Origin: Streptomyces sp. A0642
GTDB lineage: Bacteria; Actinomycetota; Actinomycetes; Streptomycetales; Streptomycetaceae
DNA length: 41,077 nt
Assembly (NCBI RefSeq): GCF_004795105.1
Contig: NZ_SSBL01000041.1
Location: 1-41,077 of the forward strand
Direction: 5' to 3'
The notes beneath the pieces were generated by a model, which did no database searches, was not told the DNA's origin, and saw only the letters and a program-made list of their open reading frames with translations. The first letter of the stretch is position 1. Each line of letters starts with the position of its first letter. Shown here one piece after another: positions 37,599-41,077 of this stretch. A program made the position numbers and the translations under genes.

Positions 37599-38315
37599 AT
37601 GGACAACTCTAGCGGCGTCGGCGTTCTCGACAAGGCAGCTCTGGTATTGAGCGCCCTGGAGTCCGGGCCGGCCACCCTCGCCGGGCTGGTCGCGGCGACC
37701 GGGCTCGCACGACCCACGGCTCACCGGCTGGCCGTGGCTCTGGAACACCACCGCATGGTGGCAAGGGACATGCAGGGCCGGTTCATTCTCGGCCCCCGCC
37801 TGTCGGAGCTCGCCGCTGCGGCGGGCGAGGACCGGCTCCTGGCCACGGCCGGACCGGTACTCACGCATCTGCGCGACATCACGGGCGAGAGCGCCCAGCT
37901 CTATCGCCGGCAGGGCGACATGCGTATCTGCGTGGCGGCGGCGGAACGGCTGTCCGGCTTGCGGGACACCGTGCCGGTCGGCTCCACGCTCACCATGAAG
38001 GCGGGCTCCTCCGCCCAGATCCTGATGGCGTGGGAGGAGCCGGAGCGCCTGCACCGCGGCCTCCAGGGCGCCCGCTTCACCGCGACGGCGCTCTCCGGCG
38101 TACGGCGCCGGGGCTGGGCCCAGTCGATCGGTGAGCGCGAACCGGGCGTGGCCTCGGTCTCCGCCCCGGTGCGCGGCCCCTCGAACCGGGTGGTCGCCGC
38201 GGTCTCGGTCTCCGGACCGATCGAGCGGCTGACCCGGCACCCGGGCCGGATGCACGCCCAGGCCGTCATCGACTCGGCCGCCCGCCTGAGCGAGGCCCTG
38301 CGCCGCACGGGCTGA
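37599..38315 (+). CDS. ndgR: IclR-family regulator NdgR
   Basis: The 238-residue protein has an N-terminal winged helix (residues 8-65, LDKAALVLSALESGPATLAGLVAATGLARPTAHRLAVALEHHRMVARD) and an IclR effector domain (75-238, with VPVGSTLTMKAGSSAQILMAW and RRRGWAQSIGEREPGVASVSAPV). NdgR (AreB) regulates leucine genes and, in S. coelicolor, growth and antibiotic production in an amino-acid-dependent way. I chose the ATG at 37599: no ribosome site, but GAGTAT ends 6 nt upstream, so the transcript may be leaderless. The conserved divergent position beside leuCD supports the name. Confidence 0.93.
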   Translation: MDNSSGVGVLDKAALVLSALESGPATLAGLVAATGLARPTAHRLAVALEHHRMVARDMQGRFILGPRLSELAAAAGEDRLLATAGPVLTHLRDITGESAQLYRRQGDMRICVAAAERLSGLRDTVPVGSTLTMKAGSSAQILMAWEEPERLHRGLQGARFTATALSGVRRRGWAQSIGEREPGVASVSAPVRGPSNRVVAAVSVSGPIERLTRHPGRMHAQAVIDSAARLSEALRRTG

Positions 38316-38392
38316 GCCGCCTCCCCCGTCCTTCTTCAGCAAGTGCCGCCCCAGCGTCGTGGCGGCCCCTCCGTACCGCGCACCTCAGCGCC

Positions 38393-38890
38393 TCATTTCT
38401 CCGGCGAGCGGTGGGCCAGCCGATCCGCCGCCCGGCGCCCGCGCTCCTCGACCGGCAGCGACCCGGTCGCCGCCGCCAGTCCGTACGCCGGCATATCAGC
38501 GTAGATGGACTCGTAGCCGCCCTCGGGCACCACATAGGTCTCGTGCCACAGCCCCACGTGCTGCCGGGACTTCTTCTCCTTTCGGTTGATCATCGCCCAC
38601 GCCTTGCGGTGGAGCATGTCCGGCGCCACGGCGTACGCGTAGAGCTTCTCCTTCGACTCCCAGTACTGGACGACGTAGTACGTCCTCGGCGAGCCGGCCA
38701 GCAGTTGGTACCGGAGCAGCCCCCTGCTCCTGTCCTTGCTCAACTCCCGCAGCAGACGCGGCATCGCGAGGAGGACGGGGAGCCAGTGGTGCACTCCCCG
38801 GAAGTGGTTGATGCGCATCCCGATCAGCAGGATCACCACCTCCCCCTCGGCCGCCGCGGTCATCCGTCCCGGAATCGGTCGCGCGAACAT
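38393..38890 (-). CDS. DUF4188-family protein
   Basis: This 165-residue protein has the DUF4188 pattern: EVVILLIGMRINHFRGVHHWLPVLLAMPRLLREL, then YQLLAGSPRTYYVVQYWESKEKLYAYAVAPDMLHRKAWAMINR, and WHETYVVPEGGYESIYADMPAYGLAAATGSLPV. It resembles a ferredoxin-like dimeric alpha-beta barrel related to monooxygenase folds and could bind heme or a hydrophobic ligand, but no activity is known. GGGGGA lies 6 nt before the ATG at 38890. The gene is divergent from a MerR regulator, and a palindrome lies between them, so it is probably the regulator's target. It is convergent with ndgR. Confidence 0.85.
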   Translation of the reverse strand: MFARPIPGRMTAAAEGEVVILLIGMRINHFRGVHHWLPVLLAMPRLLRELSKDRSRGLLRYQLLAGSPRTYYVVQYWESKEKLYAYAVAPDMLHRKAWAMINRKEKKSRQHVGLWHETYVVPEGGYESIYADMPAYGLAAATGSLPVEERGRRAADRLAHRSPEK

Positions 38891-38924
38891 GCGGGTCCCC
38901 CTGGGTTCGTTGGAGAGTGGAACT

Positions 38925-38939
38925 ATCCAATGGTTGGAT
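38925..38939. promoter_or_regulatory. MerR-type palindrome between DUF4188 and merR genes
   Basis: ATCCAA-TGG-TTGGAT is a perfect 6-bp palindrome with 3-nt spacer. It lies 35 bp from the DUF4188 start and 41 bp from the regulator start, where a MerR protein could act on either promoter. On the minus strand GATAGT just downstream could be a -10. Confidence 0.65.
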
Positions 38940-38979
38940 CGTGGCACCGCCCCCGGGGCGGCGCAAGGGAGGGGACGGA

Positions 38980-39621
38980 ATGCGGCTCTCGGAACTGAGC
39001 GAGCAGAGCGGCGTGAGCACGGCGACGATCAAGTACTACCTACGCGAAGGGCTGTTGCCGCCGGGGCAGCGGGTGAGCGCGACGCAGGCCGAGTACGACG
39101 ACAGCCATGTGCGCCGACTGCGGCTGATCCGGGCCCTCCTCCAGGTGGGCCGCCTCCCCGTGGCCACGGCACGCGAGGTGCTGAACCACGCCGACGACGC
39201 GTCCTTGAGCCGTACGATCCGGCTCGGCGCGGCCCTCTGGTCGCTGCCGCACGGCCCCGAGCCCGACGAGGAGGCCCCGGAGACGGCGATCGCCACCGCG
39301 GAGGTCGACCGGCTCCTGGACCGGCTGGGGTGGTCGACCGCGCGGGAGATCGGCGCCCTCTCCCCCTCCCACCGCTCACTGGTGGCGTCCCTGGCCACCC
39401 TGATCCGCCTCGGCTACCCGTGCCGGGGCGATTATCTGGCGGACCACGCGCGCCTCATGCACGAGGCGGCGGCGCGCGACCTGGACATGATGGAGACGTA
39501 TCCCACACAGTCCGAGCAGGTGGAGATGGCCGTGGCCTCCGCGGTGCTGTACGAGCCGCTGCTCGCGGCGTTGCGGCGGCTGGCGCAGGAGGAGGAGTCG
39601 GCCCGGCGGTACGGACTGTGA
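38980..39621 (+). CDS. MerR-family transcriptional regulator
   Basis: The 213-residue product starts with a MerR winged helix: MRLSELSEQSGVSTATIKYYLREGLLPPG (residues 1-29), then YDDSHVRRLRLIRALLQVGRLPVATAREVL (39-68). The C-terminal part is helical (LGWSTAREIGALSPSHRSLVASLATLIRLGYPCRGDYLADHARLMHEAA) and resembles effector domains of other actinobacterial MerR regulators. Only one cysteine is present, so metal sensing like MerR or CueR is unlikely. GGAGGGG lies 5 nt before the ATG at 38980. It is divergent from the DUF4188 gene with a perfect palindrome between them. The inducer is unknown. Confidence 0.9.
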   Translation: MRLSELSEQSGVSTATIKYYLREGLLPPGQRVSATQAEYDDSHVRRLRLIRALLQVGRLPVATAREVLNHADDASLSRTIRLGAALWSLPHGPEPDEEAPETAIATAEVDRLLDRLGWSTAREIGALSPSHRSLVASLATLIRLGYPCRGDYLADHARLMHEAAARDLDMMETYPTQSEQVEMAVASAVLYEPLLAALRRLAQEEESARRYGL

Positions 39622-39698
39622 GCGGGGCGCCGTACGGAGCGCGTCCGCGCCGGAAGGCCCGCGTGCACAAGCAGCCGAACGGCCCCCGTACACAAGCG

Positions 39699-39728
39699 GA
39701 AGGCCCCTCACCGGAGTGAAGGGCCTTC
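39699..39728. terminator. Terminator between merR and tRNA genes
   Basis: GAAGGCCC-c-TCAC / GTGA-a-GGGCCTTC, a 12-bp stem with one mismatch and a CGGA loop. It can end both the regulator transcript and the minus-strand tRNA transcript. Confidence 0.8.
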
Positions 39729-39744
39729 GCCTGTTGCTCTGTTG

Positions 39745-39817
39745 TACCCCCGACCGGATTTGAACCGGCGCTACTGCCGTGAGAGGGCAGCGTGCTAGGC
39801 CGCTACACAACGGGGGC
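39745..39817 (-). tRNA. tRNA-Glu (CTC)
   Basis: The 73-nt minus-strand sequence folds as a standard cloverleaf: acceptor GCCCCCG/CGGGGGT with a G-U end pair, anticodon arm CTGCC-CTCTCAC-GGCAG giving CTC, and T-arm GCCGG-TTCAAAT-CCGGT. Discriminator A; CCA is not encoded. It differs from the other two tRNA-Glu copies by A instead of G in the T-loop. Confidence 0.96.
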
Positions 39818-39853
39818 TTGTTTACTGCGACTTGCTGGTGTTGCTGTCTTGCG

Positions 39854-39925
39854 CTGGGCTACCAGGACTCGAACCTAGAATGACGGTACCAGAAACCGTA
39901 GTGTTGCCAATTACACCATAGCCCA
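39854..39925 (-). tRNA. tRNA-Gln (CTG)
   Basis: The 72-nt minus-strand sequence has acceptor TGGGCTA/TAGCCCA, anticodon arm ACGGT-TTCTGGT-ACCGT giving CTG, and T-loop TTCGAGT. Discriminator G; CCA is not encoded. Confidence 0.96.
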
Positions 39926-39937
39926 TGGTGTTGCAAG

Positions 39938-40010
39938 TACCCCCGACCGGATTCGAACCGGCGCTACTGCCGTGAGAGGGCAGCGTGCTAGGCCGCTACA
40001 CAACGGGGGC
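39938..40010 (-). tRNA. tRNA-Glu (CTC)
   Basis: The 73-nt minus-strand cloverleaf has anticodon CTC and T-loop TTCGAAT. It is otherwise the same as the copy at 40071-40143. Confidence 0.96.
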
Positions 40011-40070
40011 CCTAGCGATCCTGCATCGAGAGCGTGGGTGCGACCCAGATGTTCTCGCGGGAAGGATCTG

Positions 40071-40143
40071 TACCCCCGACCGGATTCGAACCGGCGCTAC
40101 TGCCGTGAGAGGGCAGCGTGCTAGGCCGCTACACAACGGGGGC
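40071..40143 (-). tRNA. tRNA-Glu (CTC)
   Basis: The 73-nt minus-strand cloverleaf has anticodon CTC and T-loop TTCGAAT, identical to the copy at 39938-40010. Confidence 0.96.
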
Positions 40144-40178
40144 TTGTTCCTGCAACTTGCTGGTCTTGCTGTCTTGCG

Positions 40179-40250
40179 CTGGGCTACCAGGACTCGAACC
40201 TAGAATGACGGTACCAGAAACCGTAGTGTTGCCAATTACACCATAGCCCA
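40179..40250 (-). tRNA. tRNA-Gln (CTG)
   Basis: The 72-nt minus-strand cloverleaf has anticodon CTG and is identical to the copy at 39854-39925. It is the first tRNA in transcription order; the promoter should lie at 40251-40335 but no clear hexamers stand out. Confidence 0.96.
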
Positions 40251-40335
40251 CTGAAACGCAACCCCTGAGGGCCTTGTCTCTGTCTGCGCTTCCCGTCCGG
40301 ATCTTTCGTTCCGCTCGGGCGGCGCAGGAAGAACA

Positions 40336-41055
40336 TTACCCGAAGGTGTCCGGCGCTCCAAAACGGGTATCGGCCGACAGCAGGCCGGGGAGCTGGTCAA
40401 GGGCCGTGATCCGGACCAGTTCGGGCCGCCCGCCCCGTCCGCGCCGGTCCAGCCAGATGCCCGCGAGCCCGGCGGCCACCGCGCCGCTGGCGTCGATGTC
40501 CGGCTCGTCGCCCACGTACGCCACCTCGTGCGGATCGAGGGCCAGCGCCTCGCAGGCCGCGTGGAACGCTCCCGCGTCCGGCTTGGAGACGCCCAGCTCG
40601 ACGGCGCACAGCACCACCTCGAAGCGGTCCCGCACCCCGAGCGTGCGCAGCTTGCGGTCCTGGTTGTGGATGCTGGAGTTCGACAGGACGGCGTGGCGGT
40701 ATCCGTCCGCGAGCCGGTCCAGGGCGGGCAGGGCGTCCGGGAACAGCTCCCAGGCCGCCTCGTAGTGCCCGGCGTGCCGGCCGAACCAGCCGTCGGCCTC
40801 CCCGTCGCTCAGCCGCCGCCCCAGGAACGCCCGCACGCGCTCCCTGCGCTGCCCCTGGAAGTCGACCTCGCCGGCCGCGAACCGTGCCCACTGCACGTCC
40901 GTGATGGCCTTCCACGCGTCGAGGGCCTGCTCCAGGGAGGCGTATCCCTCGGGCAGGCCCTCGGCCTCCAGGTGCTTGCGCATGCCGATGCGGTCGGCAC
41001 CGGAGTAGTCGAAGATCGTGTCGTCGATGTCCCAGAGCACTGCGCGGATCGGCAT
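40336..41055 (-). CDS. HAD-superfamily hydrolase
   Basis: The 239-residue product has all HAD motifs: motif I DIDDT with the nucleophile Asp9 and acid/base Asp11, motif II HAVLSNSS, motif III Lys in GVSKPDAGAF, and motif IV YVGDEPDIDASGA. The helical cap lies between motifs I and II (subfamily IA). It is likely a phosphatase for a small sugar or nucleotide phosphate; the substrate cannot be read. I chose the ATG at 41055; TAGAGT ends 6 nt upstream, so the transcript is probably leaderless. The 3' end lies 85 bp from the first tRNA-Gln on the same strand. Confidence 0.92.
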   Translation of the reverse strand: MPIRAVLWDIDDTIFDYSGADRIGMRKHLEAEGLPEGYASLEQALDAWKAITDVQWARFAAGEVDFQGQRRERVRAFLGRRLSDGEADGWFGRHAGHYEAAWELFPDALPALDRLADGYRHAVLSNSSIHNQDRKLRTLGVRDRFEVVLCAVELGVSKPDAGAFHAACEALALDPHEVAYVGDEPDIDASGAVAAGLAGIWLDRRGRGGRPELVRITALDQLPGLLSADTRFGAPDTFG

Positions 41056-41061
41056 GATCCG

Positions 41062-41067
41062 ACTCTA
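41062..41067 (-). promoter_or_regulatory. -10 hexamer TAGAGT before the HAD gene
   Basis: On the minus strand TAGAGT ends 6 nt before the ATG at 41055. Any -35 lies at or beyond the window edge. Confidence 0.5.
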
Positions 41068-41077
41068 CGCGCGCCCG

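Larger units (their letters stand above)
39745..40250. repeat. Duplicated Gln-Glu tRNA unit
   Basis: The unit tRNA-Gln, spacer, tRNA-Glu occurs twice (39745-39925 and 40071-40250). The spacers are also alike (ACTTGCTGGT(G/C)TTGCTGTCTTGCG), showing a segmental duplication. A third tRNA-Glu lies between the units. Confidence 0.85.

Noticed and set aside
38345..38366. GCCGCC/GGCGGC hairpin as the ndgR terminator
   Set aside because: The stem is only 6 bp with a 10-nt loop and no U-tract; too weak to call.
39745..40250. Regularly spaced repeats considered as a CRISPR array
   Set aside because: The repeats are tRNA-Glu and tRNA-Gln genes with full cloverleafs, and spacing is irregular.

Overview
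The window is a stretch of Streptomyces core chromosome. The support is the very high GC content with GC3-biased codons, frequent GTG and TTG starts, and a gene order that I recall from memory as matching the S. coelicolor SCO5550-SCO5585 neighbourhood: amtB-glnK-glnD, nsdA, ftsY, glcP, smc, mutM-rnc-rpmF, coaD-rsmD, recG, rpmB, thiD-thiL, ddlA, gpsA-plsC, cofC, hupS, leuDC-ndgR. No phage, plasmid, IS, CRISPR or biosynthetic cluster is visible.

Layout, left to right. 1-2182: the nitrogen operon amtB-glnK-glnD on the minus strand, with a GlnR-type site upstream of amtB. 2183-6090: the developmental regulator nsdA, a stand-alone PrimPol-domain protein and ftsY. 6277-10316: an NCS1 permease, a luciferase-like oxidoreductase and the glucose permease glcP with a candidate promoter and operator. 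10392-15501: smc, a small coiled-coil gene and an acylphosphatase. 15646-17154: a CAP-domain secreted protein and an HxlR regulator, convergent with mutM. 17151-21054: a housekeeping run of mutM, rnc, rpmF, a DUF177 gene and a DivIVA-like protein. 21153-26344: coaD, rsmD, recG and a fakA-like gene. 26602-29830: rpmB, thiD, thiL, a RAM-domain protein and a DUF3515 lipoprotein. 29917-34924: ddlA, gpsA, plsC, cofC, a 67-residue protein and hupS. 35068-39621: a 75-residue protein, leuD, leuC, ndgR and a MerR/DUF4188 divergent pair. 39745-40250: five tRNA genes (three Glu-CTC, two Gln-CTG). 40336-41055: a HAD hydrolase.

Functionally the genes serve ammonium sensing and uptake, glucose uptake, chromosome organisation (smc, hupS, DivIVA-like), membrane targeting (ftsY), DNA repair (mutM, recG), RNA processing (rnc, rsmD), ribosome parts (rpmF, rpmB), cofactors (coaD, thiD, thiL, cofC), cell wall and lipid precursors (ddlA, gpsA, plsC) and leucine synthesis (leuCD with ndgR).

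The window is mostly ordinary, and I do not see a convincing new multi-gene system. The most unusual points are: a run of 17-residue tandem repeats inserted in the SMC hinge; a perfect 14-bp inverted repeat between thiL and thiD; a 43-bp repeat in three copies that runs into a terminator; an internal 33-residue duplication in the DivIVA-like protein; several palindromic operator candidates beside regulators; and many genes whose -10-like hexamer lies only 6-8 nt before the start codon, suggesting leaderless mRNAs.
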